In this document: positions 1-9,043 of the stretch, piece after piece | Layout of the letters: each line of letters opens with the position of its first letter | Position numbering within the stretch: position 1 is the first letter of the stretch | Source: Lysobacter auxotrophicus | Lineage (GTDB): Bacteria; Pseudomonadota; Gammaproteobacteria; Xanthomonadales; Xanthomonadaceae | Direction: 5' to 3' | Assembly: GCF_027924565.1 (NCBI RefSeq) | Contig: NZ_AP027041.1 | Location: forward strand, 1,488,001 to 1,552,000 | DNA: 64,000 nucleotides | Position numbers and translations under genes: made by a program | Notes under the pieces: model-generated | What the model was told of the DNA's origin: nothing | Seen by the model: only the letters and a program-made list of their open reading frames with translations | The model's database searches: none

Positions 1-2802
1 CATCTCCAGGTAAACCGAACGCCCGTAGATGTTGTACAGGTAGTTGTTCCAGGGCGTGGTGGACGTGCCCGGGTAGTTCTTCGCCTGCTCTTCCGGCATC
101 TTGTTGAGCGCGTTGTTGACCAGCAGCGACAGGCGGATCTGGTCGGTCGCGTCGTAGTTGAAGGTCAGGTTGTAGGTGGTGTACGGCGCCCACCAGCCGG
201 CCTTCTGGCCGCCCGTCTCGTAATCCCACGAACCCGAGGTGTACGCCAGGTAGTTCGGGGTCTTGCCGATGCGGTTGGCGTACGCGGTGGTCGTCCACTT
301 GCCGATGCTCCAGCCCAACGACGCGTCGGCGCGGGTCTTCGCATAGGCGTCGTAGATCCACATGTTGTACGGATCACGCAGCAGGTCGATCGGCTCGTCG
401 CCCGGCAGCGGGGTGACGGTGTGCTCGAGGTTGTTGGTGTAGTTGCCGGCGAAGGCCAGCGAACCCCACTTACCGATGTCCAGCACGTAGTTCAGGCTGG
501 CGGTGACGGCTTCCAGCTTCTGCTGCGAGACGTTGACCTTCGGCGTGTAGATGCGCTCGATCTCGTTGTTCGCACCGCGCGTCACCCAGGCCAGGGCGTT
601 GTCGCAGCTGGCCGAGGCCGTGTTGGTCTGGCCGGTGCGGCAGAAGTACTCGGCCAGCAGCAGCTGGTCGCTGCTGAGCTGGTCGACTTCGTCGCGGATG
701 TCCCAACGGAAGTAGTCCACCGACATCGACAGGTTGTTCATCGGCGCCCACACGAAGCCGGCGTTCCACACATCCGCTTCGATCGGCTGCAGGTCCGGGT
801 TACCCGACTGCTGGCCGAAGAACTGCTGCGAATCGTAGGTGCAGTCGTCGGTGTTGCCCGGGGTGAAACCTTCCAGCGAGCAGCGGTAGTAGTCGGTGTT
901 GGAGCTGTAGTAACCGCTCAGGCCCATGAACGTGTCCGACAGCGTCGGCGCACGGAACGCGGTGCCGTACTTGCCACGCAGCAGGAAGCTTTCGACCGGA
1001 CGGTATTCCACGCCGATGCTGTAGGTCGGCTTGTCGATCGTCTGGCCGGCGACCTTGAACGCGTCGTAGCGGCCCGACAGGGTGACCGTCAGCGGCTCCC
1101 ACAGCGGCAGGCGCAGTTCGCTGGTCACGGCGTAACGGTCGCGATCGCCCGCGCCGTTGACCGAGGTCAGGCCCCAGATTTCCGATTCGAGCGTGTCCGG
1201 ATCCTGCAGCAGGCGCGCGTCCGGCGTGTAGTTCCACTCCTGCGTGCCGCCTTCCACCACGATCGCCAGGCCGGCGTCGCCGCCCGGCAGCGAGAACAGC
1301 GACGCGTTGGTCAGCTGGGCGCGCAGGGTGTTGTCGGTGGTCTTGCTGTCGGTGTCGACGAAGCCGGTGAAGCTGGCGAAATCGCTCGGCGACATCGGCT
1401 GGTAGAACGCCGCGTAGTTCGGACGGAAGATCGGATAACCGCTTTCCTCGCCCAGCTGCGGACCGAGGACGTGCGTCAGGAAGTAGTCGTTGATCGGATC
1501 GGCGAAGCGGACCCAGTTCTTCTCGGTCAGCTTGTACTCAGTGCGGGTGAAACCGACATCCAGGTCCCAGTCGCCGAACGAACCCTTGCCGCCCAGGGTG
1601 ACCTGATAGGAACGGTTCTTGTCGGTGTTGAGGATGTCCTTGAAGCCCTGGCCGCCGATGTCCTCGGGCGAGAACGCGCGCTGCAGGTTCAGGAACGCAT
1701 CCTGGTCCGGATCGTAGTAGTAGCCGTACTTCGCGCTGGTGCCCCACCAGACGTAGCTGGAACCGGCGGTGTACTCGACGTCCTCGTGGCTGGTGAGCAG
1801 GTCGCCGTACAGCTGGATGTTGTCGTTGACGTCATAGGTGCCGTGCGCATAGATCTGCGTGGCGTCCTTGCCGTTCATCAGCGTGCGGTAGCCCGGCGTG
1901 CTGAACGAACCGCAGTACCGGCCGAAGCCCGCACGCGTCTGCAGCGCTTCGGTGCCGTCGAACTGGCCGGTGACGTTGCCGCAGTTGGCCGGATCCAGGA
2001 ACAGGTAGGTGTTGCGGGCCGAGCCGTTGATCACGACGTAGTCGCGGCTCGCGGCCGGGGCCGAATAACCCTGCGTGTTGTACTGCTTGGACAGGTCGCG
2101 CTGGTAACCCCAGATCGGGTCGCGCGTTTCGAACTGGATGCCGCCCATCAGGTTCAGTCGGCCGTCGGCGCTGCTCCAGCCGTCGGACACGCTCACGCGG
2201 AAGCTGTCGCCGCCGCCTTCGCTGTACATGCCGCCGCGCAGGTTGATCGACAGGCCGTTGACCTGCTTCTTCAGGATGATGTTGACCACGCCGGCGATGG
2301 CGTCGGAACCGTACAGGGACGACTGGCCGCCCGGCAGGATCTCGATGCGTTCGACCAGGTCGACCGGGATGCCGCTGATGTTGTTGAAGGTGTCCGAACC
2401 GTTGTAGAGGGCCGGGTAGTTGGCCATCGGGCGGCCGTTGATCAGGTACTTGGTGTAGCCCGGATCCAGGCCGAACATGCCCGAGGCTTCGGCGCCCTGG
2501 GTGAACGAGGCCGAGGTCTGGCCGCCCTGCAGGCCGCCGGTCTGGTAGGAGGACTGCTGCAGCACGTCAGCCACGCTGGTGAAGCCGCGCATCTGGATGT
2601 CTTCGGCCGAGATCACGGTGACCGGCGTGAAGTTCTCGATCTGCGTCTGCGGGATCAGCGATCCGGTGACGGTGACCTTGTCGAGATCGGTGGCGTTGCC
2701 ACCTTCCTGGGCCATCGCGGCGCCGGCGAGCGGCATGAGCGATGCGACAAGCAAAGCGGTGCTCAAACGGCTGCGGCGCAGCCGATTATTGGATACTGGC
2801 AT
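1..2802 (-). CDS. TonB-dependent receptor (C-terminus cut by window edge)
   Basis: Outer-membrane ligand-gated channel powered by TonB-ExbBD; the substrate cannot be told from the sequence. 934 residues are visible. An N-terminal signal peptide (basic start, hydrophobic run, AMA-QE cleavage near residue 31) is followed by a TonB box-like stretch (DLDKVTVTGS), a plug domain containing LPGGQSSLYGSDAIAGVVNI, and a long beta-barrel with many aromatic residues. The visible end, GRSVYLEM, resembles the usual last barrel strand, so only about 10 residues should be missing. The start has an AGGGG ribosome-binding site about 9 nt upstream. Length and the aromatic, Asn/Gly-rich barrel resemble the large Xanthomonas oligosaccharide or peptide receptors, but that is only inference. 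It is transcribed divergently from apbC. Confidence 0.95.
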   Translation of the reverse strand, partial: MPVSNNRLRRSRLSTALLVASLMPLAGAAMAQEGGNATDLDKVTVTGSLIPQTQIENFTPVTVISAEDIQMRGFTSVADVLQQSSYQTGGLQGGQTSASFTQGAEASGMFGLDPGYTKYLINGRPMANYPALYNGSDTFNNISGIPVDLVERIEILPGGQSSLYGSDAIAGVVNIILKKQVNGLSINLRGGMYSEGGGDSFRVSVSDGWSSADGRLNLMGGIQFETRDPIWGYQRDLSKQYNTQGYSAPAASRDYVVINGSARNTYLFLDPANCGNVTGQFDGTEALQTRAGFGRYCGSFSTPGYRTLMNGKDATQIYAHGTYDVNDNIQLYGDLLTSHEDVEYTAGSSYVWWGTSAKYGYYYDPDQDAFLNLQRAFSPEDIGGQGFKDILNTDKNRSYQVTLGGKGSFGDWDLDVGFTRTEYKLTEKNWVRFADPINDYFLTHVLGPQLGEESGYPIFRPNYAAFYQPMSPSDFASFTGFVDTDSKTTDNTLRAQLTNASLFSLPGGDAGLAIVVEGGTQEWNYTPDARLLQDPDTLESEIWGLTSVNGAGDRDRYAVTSELRLPLWEPLTVTLSGRYDAFKVAGQTIDKPTYSIGVEYRPVESFLLRGKYGTAFRAPTLSDTFMGLSGYYSSNTDYYRCSLEGFTPGNTDDCTYDSQQFFGQQSGNPDLQPIEADVWNAGFVWAPMNNLSMSVDYFRWDIRDEVDQLSSDQLLLAEYFCRTGQTNTASASCDNALAWVTRGANNEIERIYTPKVNVSQQKLEAVTASLNYVLDIGKWGSLAFAGNYTNNLEHTVTPLPGDEPIDLLRDPYNMWIYDAYAKTRADASLGWSIGKWTTTAYANRIGKTPNYLAYTSGSWDYETGGQKAGWWAPYTTYNLTFNYDATDQIRLSLLVNNALNKMPEEQAKNYPGTSTTPWNNYLYNIYGRSVYLEM

Positions 2803-2963
2803 TTGGTTGAACCCCTAATGGACGTCAAAGAGCGAAACGACGCTTCCGTTCATTCCGGACTCTGTCCTGCAATGGCCCGGTCATTCGAACGTAACATGGG
2901 CTTAACTTGAAATTAGCGGCGGTTTACTTGTCGCCAGAATTGGCAAAAACCAAAGGTTGCGAT
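2803..2963. promoter_or_regulatory. Divergent intergenic region, TonB receptor / apbC
   Basis: This 161-bp gap between divergent starts must hold promoters for both genes. It is visibly more A+T-rich than its surroundings (for example 2900-2960), as expected of a promoter region. I find no convincing -35/-10 pair and no clear operator palindrome, so no exact promoter is assigned. The stretch 2907-2963 could instead be coding if apbC began at the TTG at 2907. Confidence 0.4.
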
Positions 2964-4046
2964 GTGATCAATCAACTGCTTGAGCAGCGCATCGGCGCGC
3001 TTTCCATTCCCGACGTGAACGTCACGCTCACAAATGCAAACGTGCGTGTGCGCGTTGCCGTCGCCGATGGGCGCGCGGTGGTCGAAATTCTCTCGGGCTT
3101 TCCGTGCGCTTCGCTTCGGCCGTGGCTCGACGCACAGGTGCAGCGTCTGCTCGCCGACGAATCGCTAACGCTCACGCGAATGGACCTGCATCCGCGCATC
3201 GTCTCGCACGCGGTGCAGCCGAATCTCTCGCCCCTGTCGAACGTGCGCAACCTCATCGCGGTGGGTTCCGGAAAGGGCGGCGTGGGCAAATCGACGACGG
3301 CGGTGAATCTCGCGCTCGCTCTCGCAAGCGAAGGCGCACGTGTCGGCGTGCTCGATGCCGACATCTACGGCCCGAGCATCCCGACGATGCTGGGCCTTTC
3401 AGGTCGTCCCGACAGTCCCGACGGCAAGACGATCGAGCCGATGCAGGCGCACGGCGTGGAAGCGATGTCGATCGGCCTGCTCGTCGACCAGGACACGCCG
3501 ATGATCTGGCGCGGCCCGATGGCGACCTCCGCGCTGACGCAGCTGCTCGGCGAGACGCGCTGGGGGCACTCGCTCGGCGGCGATCTGGACTACCTCATCG
3601 TCGACCTGCCGCCGGGCACCGGCGACATCCAGCTGACGTTGTCGCAGAAGATTCCGGTGGCGGGCGCGGTCATCGTGACGACGCCGCAGGAGGTCGCCAC
3701 GCTGGATGCGCGCAAGGCGCTGAAGATGTTCGAGAAGGTGAGCGTGCCGGTGCTCGGGCTCGTGGAGAACATGGCCGTGCACGTGTGTTCGAACTGCGGC
3801 CACGCCGAGCACGTCTTCGGCGAAGGCGGCGGACAGCGCATGGCCGAGCAGTACGGCGTGCCGTTGCTGGGAAGCCTGCCGCTGGAGATCGCGATCCGCG
3901 AGCAGGGCGATGCCGGTTCGCCGGTGGTCGCCTCCGCACCGGCGAGCGCCGCCGCCGCGGCGTATCGCGCCACCGCGCTGCGCATGGCGATCGAGCTGGC
4001 CCGCCGCCCGCGCGTCGCCACGCCGCTGTCGGCGTCGCTGGTGTAG
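2964..4046 (+). CDS. apbC: Mrp/ApbC family iron-sulfur cluster carrier ATPase
   Basis: Cytosolic P-loop NTPase of the Mrp/NBP35 family, which binds and transfers [4Fe-4S] clusters to target proteins. With the GTG start it is 360 aa. A roughly 90-residue N-terminal domain precedes the deviant Walker A GKGGVGKST (103-111). The family CxxC that binds a bridging cluster is at C275/C278 (HVCSNCGH). The NTPase also shows DADIYGPSIPTMLG and DLPPGTGD. I chose GTG at 2964 because AAAGG lies 8 nt upstream; an in-frame TTG at 2907 has no such site. The N-terminal domain looks like a diverged MIP18/DUF59 domain without its usual motif. It is followed directly by dcd, the same neighbour order as in Xanthomonas. 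Confidence 0.93.
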   Translation: MINQLLEQRIGALSIPDVNVTLTNANVRVRVAVADGRAVVEILSGFPCASLRPWLDAQVQRLLADESLTLTRMDLHPRIVSHAVQPNLSPLSNVRNLIAVGSGKGGVGKSTTAVNLALALASEGARVGVLDADIYGPSIPTMLGLSGRPDSPDGKTIEPMQAHGVEAMSIGLLVDQDTPMIWRGPMATSALTQLLGETRWGHSLGGDLDYLIVDLPPGTGDIQLTLSQKIPVAGAVIVTTPQEVATLDARKALKMFEKVSVPVLGLVENMAVHVCSNCGHAEHVFGEGGGQRMAEQYGVPLLGSLPLEIAIREQGDAGSPVVASAPASAAAAAYRATALRMAIELARRPRVATPLSASLV

Positions 4047-4049
4047 GCA

Positions 4050-4131
4050 GGGACGAGGGACGGGGCGAGCAGGCAGGAACGGGGCGCGACCCAAACGCCC
4101 GGTTTTTGGCCGTTCCCCGTCACTCGTTCCC
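4050..4131. repeat. Imperfect inverted repeat between apbC and dcd
   Basis: The left arm 4050-4065 (GGGACGAGGGACGGGG) matches the reverse complement of 4115-4131 with one inserted base and one mismatch. A second stem is nested inside: GGAACGG (4076-4082) with CCGTTCC (4110-4116). The loop contains a TTTTT run at 4103-4107. The whole could fold as a long hairpin just after the apbC stop codon. It may be an intergenic repeat or a weak terminator. Confidence 0.55.
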
Positions 4132-4178
4132 GCTTTTCCGGCACAATCCCCCTCCCACGCACGAGCCGCCCGACCCGC

Positions 4179-4751
4179 ATGAGCATCAAGTCCGACCGCT
4201 GGATCCGTCGCATGTCCGAGCAGGCGAACGGCATGATCGAGCCCTTCGAGGCCGGCCAGGTCAAGACCGCCGCGGACGGCCACCGCATCGTCAGCTACGG
4301 CACCTCCAGCTACGGCTACGACGTGCGCTGCTCGCGCGAGTTCAAGGTGTTCACCAACATCAACTCGACGATCGTCGATCCGAAGCATTTCGATTCGGGC
4401 AGCTTCGTGGACATCGAGAGCGACGTCTGCATCATCCCGCCCAATTCCTTCGCACTGGCGCGCACCGTCGAGTACTTCCGCATCCCGCGCGACGTGCTGG
4501 TCGTGTGCCTCGGCAAGAGCACCTACGCGCGCTGCGGCATCATCGTCAACGTGACGCCGCTGGAGCCGGAATGGGAAGGCCACGTCACCCTGGAATTCAG
4601 CAACACCACGCCGCTGCCGGCGCGCATCTACGCCAACGAGGGCGTCGCGCAGATGCTGTTCTTCCAGTCCGATGAAGTGTGCGGAACCTCGTACAAGGAT
4701 CGCGGCGGCAAGTACCAGGGACAGACCGGCGTCACGCTGCCGCGCACCTGA
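4179..4751 (+). CDS. dcd: dCTP deaminase
   Basis: Deaminates dCTP to dUTP in the cytosol, feeding dTMP synthesis through dUTPase. 190 aa, the usual length for a gammaproteobacterial Dcd homotrimer. Family-typical segments are [13 protein letters not shown] near the N-terminus, [12 protein letters not shown], and [15 protein letters not shown], which holds the catalytic Glu region; it ends with a [14 protein letters not shown] tail typical of the deaminase. The start ATG opens [12 protein letters not shown], the normal N-terminus. It lies 132 bp after apbC and is followed by an intrinsic terminator. Confidence 0.97.
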   Translation: MSIKSDRWIRRMSEQANGMIEPFEAGQVKTAADGHRIVSYGTSSYGYDVRCSREFKVFTNINSTIVDPKHFDSGSFVDIESDVCIIPPNSFALARTVEYFRIPRDVLVVCLGKSTYARCGIIVNVTPLEPEWEGHVTLEFSNTTPLPARIYANEGVAQMLFFQSDEVCGTSYKDRGGKYQGQTGVTLPRT

Positions 4752-4776
4752 TCGCGCATCGCGGCACACTGAACGA

Positions 4777-4799
4777 AGGCCCGCGATGCGGGCCTTTTT
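4777..4799 (+). terminator. Rho-independent terminator of dcd
   Basis: AGGCCCGC, a 3-nt loop GAT, and GCGGGCCT form a perfect 8-bp GC stem followed by TTTTT. It lies 26 bp after the dcd stop codon. Confidence 0.9.
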
Positions 4800-4889
4800 C
4801 ATGCGGCATTCGGATTCCTCCGATGGGGCATGCGAAGCACGCTATCGAGAATGCAGGACGCGCGAATCCCCGCGCGCTGGAGACATGGC

Positions 4890-5684
4890 ATGACACGCGA
4901 CAAGAAGCCGCTGCACACCACACGACTCGTCCTGGCGATGGCCGGCGCGATGTGCCTGGCCGGGACCGCACAAGCCGGGAAGCTAGCCGACCTGCTCGGC
5001 AGCCAGGGCCTGAAGGACGCCGGCAACACCGCCATCACCGGCTTGGCGCTGACCGATGCGCAGGTGATCGAGCTGGGCGCGAAATCCGTCGCGCAGATGG
5101 ACCAGGACAACCCGGTGGCGCCCGCCGACAACGCGTACGCCAGGCGCCTGGCGAAGCTCTCGCAGGGCATGGAGCGCGAGGACGGGCTGACGCTCAATTT
5201 CAAGGTGTACCTGGTGAAGGACGTCAACGCCTTCGCCGTGCCGGACGGCTCGGTGCGCGTGTTCGCCGGCCTCATGGACCTGATGCCCGACGACGCCGAA
5301 CTGATGTCGGTCATCGGCCACGAGATCGGCCACGTGAAGCTCGGCCACAGCAAGGAGCATTACCGCGCCGCGTACCTGTCCAGCGCCGCACGCAAGGGCG
5401 TGGCCGCCATCGGCGGTGCCGTCGGCAAGCTCGCCGCGTCCGACCTCGGCGCGATCGGCGAAGCCGCGGTCAACGCCAGGTTCAGCCGCGCGAACGAAAC
5501 GCAGGCCGACGAATACGGCGTGGATTTCCTGCGTCGCCACAACATGGACCCGAACGCGTCGGTCCGGGGCATGCAGAAGCTGGCCTCGCAGGACGGCAAG
5601 GCGAAGACGTCCTTCCTCGACGATCATCCGGCGTCGCAGGAGCGCGTGTCGCACCTGCAGAAGTACATCGCCCGCAAGAAGTGA
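4890..5684 (+). CDS. M48 family zinc metallopeptidase, exported
   Basis: Periplasmic or envelope zinc peptidase of the M48B/LoiP-YcaL type, whose known members degrade misfolded outer-membrane assembly proteins. 264 aa from the ATG at 4890, which has GGAG 7 nt upstream; upstream in-frame ATGs lack such a site. A signal peptide (hydrophobic 12-29, GTAQA cleavage) precedes the peptidase domain. The zinc motif HEIGH is at 144-148 and the third ligand is Glu203 in ANETQADEYG. Unlike LoiP and YcaL I see no good lipobox, so it is probably soluble or peripherally bound. It stands alone between dcd and the oppositely directed pcp. Its target is unknown. Confidence 0.9.
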   Translation: MTRDKKPLHTTRLVLAMAGAMCLAGTAQAGKLADLLGSQGLKDAGNTAITGLALTDAQVIELGAKSVAQMDQDNPVAPADNAYARRLAKLSQGMEREDGLTLNFKVYLVKDVNAFAVPDGSVRVFAGLMDLMPDDAELMSVIGHEIGHVKLGHSKEHYRAAYLSSAARKGVAAIGGAVGKLAASDLGAIGEAAVNARFSRANETQADEYGVDFLRRHNMDPNASVRGMQKLASQDGKAKTSFLDDHPASQERVSHLQKYIARKK

Positions 5685-5744
5685 GTGGGACGGGAGTGGG
5701 GCGTGAGCAAGAACGCTCACGCTCACTCCTCGCCATCGGCCCGA

Positions 5745-6404
5745 TCAATGCGTCGCGCCGCCGCCCATCCGCACGTCGTGCTCGATGGTGAGCGCGATGC
5801 CCACCGCCAGCCGCAGGGCCTGCGCCACGACCGCCGCAGGCAGGCTCGGCGCGCCCGCATGCAGCGCGGCCTGCGCGGGCGAGTAGGGGATGTGCACGAA
5901 CCCACCACGCACGCCGGGCATGCCGTGCAATGCGTGCATCAGCCCGTAGAACACGTGGTTGCACACGTAGGTACCGGCGGTTTGCGAGATCTCCACCGGA
6001 AACCCCGCGTTGCGCAGCGCGGCGAGCATCGCCTTGATCGGCAGTCCCGTGAAGTAAGCCGCCGGGCCCTCCGCCGCGACCGGCTCGTCGATCGGCTGCA
6101 GGCCCGCGTTGTCGGGAATGCGCGCGTCGATGACGTTGATCGCTACGCGTTCCAGCGAGATCTGCGCGCGTCCGCCGGCCTGGCCGACGCAGATCACCAG
6201 CGCCGGCGCGAGTTCGTCCAGCGCCTGCCGCAGCGCGTGCAGCGAGGCGTCGAACTCCACCGGCAGGCAACGCGCGACGATGCGGTGCCCGGCGACGATC
6301 TCACCTTCCAGTGCCTGCACGGCTTCCCAGCTCGGGTTCGTGGACTCGCCGCCGAATGGGGCGAAGCCGGTCAGCAGCACGTGCGGAAGCGGCGTGGCAT
6401 TCAT
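5745..6404 (-). CDS. pcp: Pyroglutamyl-peptidase I
   Basis: Cytosolic C15 cysteine peptidase that removes N-terminal pyroglutamate from peptides. 219 aa, normal size. The N-terminal [10 protein letters not shown] is diagnostic. The catalytic triad is visible as Glu85, Cys148 ([10 protein letters not shown]) and His171 (FVHIPYSP). The ATG overlaps the stop codon of the DUF979 gene (ATGA), making it the last gene of the 5-oxoproline operon. In that context it supplies free pyroglutamate, the substrate of the PxpABC enzyme encoded upstream. Confidence 0.96.
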   Translation of the reverse strand: MNATPLPHVLLTGFAPFGGESTNPSWEAVQALEGEIVAGHRIVARCLPVEFDASLHALRQALDELAPALVICVGQAGGRAQISLERVAINVIDARIPDNAGLQPIDEPVAAEGPAAYFTGLPIKAMLAALRNAGFPVEISQTAGTYVCNHVFYGLMHALHGMPGVRGGFVHIPYSPAQAALHAGAPSLPAAVVAQALRLAVGIALTIEHDVRMGGGATH

Positions 6405-7366
6405 CGGAAGGCGAGCCAGTACATCAGCGCGAGGTTGACCAGCAGCAGCGGAATCGCCGTCGGCAATTGCGCGCGGATCACCGCGTTGGGGTCGTCGAGC
6501 TCCAGCAGCGCGGCCGGAACCAGATTGAAGTTCGCCGCCATCGGCGTCATCAGCGTGCCGCAGTAGCCGGTGAGCATGCCGATGGAGCCCAGGATCGCCG
6601 GCGCGGCGCCGTGTTGCTGGATCAGCAGCGGCAGGCCGATGCCCGCGGTCATCACCGGGAACGCCGCGAACGCGTTGCCCATGATCACGGTGAACAGCAC
6701 CATCCCGAGCCCGTAGGCGAGCACGCACGCGAGGCGGCTGTCGGCCGGAATCAGCGCCGACACGATCGACGCCACCGCCTCGCCGACGCCACTGGCCGCG
6801 AACACGCCGCCGAGCGTCGCCAGCACCAGCGGCAACAGCGCGGCCCAGCCCATCGTGTCGAGCAGTCGTCGTCCTTCGCCTAGCGCCGCGATGGGGCGCT
6901 CACGCGTGACGAGGATCGCCGCGAACGTCGCCACCACGCACGCCAGCGCAAGCCCGATCAGTGTGATGCTGCCTTCGCCGAACAGCGCGGTGACGCCGAA
7001 CGCGAGCGTCGGCCCGAACAGCACGATCAGCACGGTAACGACGGGAATGATCAACGCCGGCACGAACAGCTTGTGCCCCAACCGCTGCGCCGAGGCGAGG
7101 CGCTGTGCGTGCGGCGCTTCGTCGATGGGCTCGCGGCGCATGCGCGTGGCGAGCAGCGCCAGCGCGATCACGCCCGCGCCGGCCAGTTGCGCGGGGAGCT
7201 TGTCGCCGGCCTTCGATGCCTCGAGCACGAACTTGCCGGCCGCGAACAGCCCCGCGATCAGGATCCAGAACGCGGCGTGCGCGAAGCGGCGATCGCGCAG
7301 GTTGCGCAGTCCCGCGTACGCCAGGAACAGCGCGAGCAACAGGTAGAAGTGCTCAATCGTCAGCAT
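6401..7366 (-). CDS. DUF979 family permease subunit, probable 5-oxoproline transporter
   Basis: Integral membrane protein of 321 aa with about nine hydrophobic segments, starting [20 protein letters not shown] as DUF979 proteins do. The family is almost always encoded next to DUF969 and 5-oxoprolinase genes and is annotated as a 5-oxoproline transporter subunit on that basis; direct biochemistry is limited. It overlaps DUF969 upstream by 14 bp and pcp downstream by 4 bp, so the three are translationally coupled. The conserved [18 protein letters not shown] and [16 protein letters not shown] segments lie in the hydrophobic core. Inner-membrane location is inferred from hydrophobicity. Confidence 0.9.
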   Translation of the reverse strand: MLTIEHFYLLLALFLAYAGLRNLRDRRFAHAAFWILIAGLFAAGKFVLEASKAGDKLPAQLAGAGVIALALLATRMRREPIDEAPHAQRLASAQRLGHKLFVPALIIPVVTVLIVLFGPTLAFGVTALFGEGSITLIGLALACVVATFAAILVTRERPIAALGEGRRLLDTMGWAALLPLVLATLGGVFAASGVGEAVASIVSALIPADSRLACVLAYGLGMVLFTVIMGNAFAAFPVMTAGIGLPLLIQQHGAAPAILGSIGMLTGYCGTLMTPMAANFNLVPAALLELDDPNAVIRAQLPTAIPLLLVNLALMYWLAFR

Positions 7367-8081
7367 CGGCGCGACTGCCCGGTTGCGTCGCGCGCCGCGC
7401 CGCGGTGCGGCGATCGAGGCGACGCTGGAAGAACACGATGCGGATCGCGTGGATCACGAACGCGGCGATCGCCGTCGGCAACGCCCACAACGCGATCTGC
7501 AGCGGTTCCAGGTGGATGCCGTGTTCGGCGTAGAAGCCCTGGATCAGCAGCACCGCGCCGAACGCGAGGAACACGTCCTCGCCGAAGAAGCGCCCGACGT
7601 TGTCGGTGGCCGCGGCGAGTGCGTACACCTTCTGCGTGTCGTCGCGCGAGATCTCGCCGTTGGGCTTCGACGCCGCGGATTCGGCCATCGGCGCAAGCAG
7701 CGGCCGCACGGTCTGCGCGTGCCCGGCGATGTCGATCAGTCCGAGCATGCTCAGGCCCTGCCGCGCGGCGAGATAACCGGCGAGCAGTCGCGACAGTGTC
7801 AGAGCGCGCCACCCTTCAATCCAGCGCAGCGCGTGTTCGCGAAGGCCGGCGCGTTCGAGCAGGCCGATGGTCGGCAGCGTCATCGCGAACATCAGCAGCG
7901 CACGGTTCGACACGAAACTCTCGCCGAGCAGCGCGAGCAGTTCGCCCATCGACTTGCCGGCCAGCAGCCCGCTCACCAGTCCCGCGCTGACCACCACGAT
8001 CACCGGATTGGCGCGCAGCACGAAGCCGACGACGACCCACGCAACGCCGATCAGCGGCCAGTAATTGATGGCCTCGCTCAT
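7353..8081 (-). CDS. DUF969 family permease subunit, probable 5-oxoproline transporter
   Basis: Integral membrane protein of 242 aa, opening MSEAINYWPLIGVAWVVVGF. It carries the family segments TLPTIGLLERAGLREHA, ARQGLSMLGLIDIAGHAQ and ATDNVGRFFGEDVFLAFGA. It is the expected partner of the DUF979 protein that follows; together they are thought to form an inner-membrane carrier. The gene overlaps pxpA by 4 bp (ATGA) and DUF979 by 14 bp. The function rests on gene neighbourhood, which is strong here because pcp and pxpABC are all in the same operon. Confidence 0.9.
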   Translation of the reverse strand: MSEAINYWPLIGVAWVVVGFVLRANPVIVVVSAGLVSGLLAGKSMGELLALLGESFVSNRALLMFAMTLPTIGLLERAGLREHALRWIEGWRALTLSRLLAGYLAARQGLSMLGLIDIAGHAQTVRPLLAPMAESAASKPNGEISRDDTQKVYALAAATDNVGRFFGEDVFLAFGAVLLIQGFYAEHGIHLEPLQIALWALPTAIAAFVIHAIRIVFFQRRLDRRTAARRATQPGSRADADD

Positions 8082-8833
8082 GCGGCGGCTCCGAAGGGAC
8101 GCACCGCGATGCCGCCGGCTTCCAGCGCCTCACGCACCGCGCGGGCGAACGCCACTGCGTCCGGCCGATCGCCGTGCAGGCACAGCGTGTCGGCGCGTAG
8201 GTGCACGACGCTGCCGTCGTCGGCCAGCACTTCGCCGTGAGCCACGAGGCGACGAACCTGCACGATCGACGCGTCGAGCGATTCGATCACCGCACCGGGC
8301 GTGCCGCGCGGACGCAAACGGCCGCGCGTGTCGTAACCGCGCTCGGCGAAGACCTCGTGCGCCACGCGCAGGCCGTGTTCGATACCCGCTTGCGCGAGCG
8401 CCGAACCCGACAGCGCATACAGCGCAAGCGCGGGGTCGAAGTCGGCGACGGTCGCCGCGATCGCATCGGCCACGGCGCGATCGTCGGCCGCGACGTTGTA
8501 CAGCGCGCCGTGCGGCTTGACGTGCGCGAGCGCGACGCCTTCCTCGCGTGCGATCGCGCGAAGACGCGCCACCTGGTCGCGCACCATGCGCGCGACGTCG
8601 GCCGGTGCGACGTCGAGGATGCGGCGGCCGAAGTGTTCGCGATCCTCGTAGGACGGATGCGCGCCGGCCGCCACGCCGTGCTCGCGGCACAGGCGCAGCG
8701 TCTGCCGCATCGTCGTCTCGTCGCCCGCGTGGCCGCCGCAGGCGATGCTGGCGGAAGTCACGTGCGGCAGGATCGCCGCGTCGTTTCCGCAGCCTTCGCC
8801 GAGGTCGCAGTTGAAGTCGATGCGCGTGCCCAC
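8078..8833 (-). CDS. pxpA: 5-oxoprolinase subunit A (LamB/YcsF family)
   Basis: Subunit of the ATP-dependent PxpABC 5-oxoprolinase, which opens pyroglutamate to L-glutamate in the cytosol. 251 aa from a GTG start (VGTRIDFNCDLGEG). The family signature DFNCDLGEG stands at the N-terminus, followed by SIACGGHAGDETTM, GAHPSYEDREHFGRR and VKPHGALYN. The reading frame stays open upstream to 8908, but that extension overlaps the small membrane-protein gene and lacks family similarity, so the GTG at 8833 is preferred; its ribosome-binding site is weak. Coupled to DUF969 by a 4-bp overlap. Confidence 0.95.
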   Translation of the reverse strand: MGTRIDFNCDLGEGCGNDAAILPHVTSASIACGGHAGDETTMRQTLRLCREHGVAAGAHPSYEDREHFGRRILDVAPADVARMVRDQVARLRAIAREEGVALAHVKPHGALYNVAADDRAVADAIAATVADFDPALALYALSGSALAQAGIEHGLRVAHEVFAERGYDTRGRLRPRGTPGAVIESLDASIVQVRRLVAHGEVLADDGSVVHLRADTLCLHGDRPDAVAFARAVREALEAGGIAVRPFGAAA

Positions 8834-8853
8834 GGGCGTCCGATCGCGCGGCC

Positions 8854-9018
8854 TCAGCCGCGCTTGAACAGCATGCCCAGGCCGACGACGATCAGGAGCG
8901 CCGGCCACCAGGTCATCAGCAGGCGGCCGAGGCTCATGTCGGTGAAGCCGAGGTTGTTGAGCAGGAACAGCGTGCCGATCACGACCAGCACGAGCGCGCC
9001 GACGATGTTGGATTTCAT
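8854..9018 (-). CDS. 54-residue membrane protein with LiaF-like TM region
   Basis: Small ORF between pxpC and pxpA. Translation begins MKSNIVGALVLVVIGTLFLL and continues with NNLGFTDMSLGRLLMTW, WPALLIVVGLGMLFKRG. Two transmembrane segments (about residues 5-20 and 37-50) are joined by a short loop. The pattern G-x-x-L/F-L-x-N-N-L-G ... WP-x-x-L/I-I-x-x-G resembles the LiaF transmembrane/DUF5668 unit found in envelope-stress proteins. It lies 25 bp after pxpC and 20 bp before pxpA on the same strand, in a gap too long to be accidental in an otherwise overlapping operon. Function unknown; it might associate with the permease or be an unrelated insertion. Confidence 0.75.
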   Translation of the reverse strand: MKSNIVGALVLVVIGTLFLLNNLGFTDMSLGRLLMTWWPALLIVVGLGMLFKRG

Positions 9019-9043
9019 TGAATTGCCCAAAGGAGTGGAAGGT

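Noticed and set aside
421-2910. Plus-strand frame of 829 codons opposite the TonB receptor
   Set aside because: The minus strand encodes a full receptor with signal peptide and plug; the plus frame is Val/Arg/Ala-rich without any domain.
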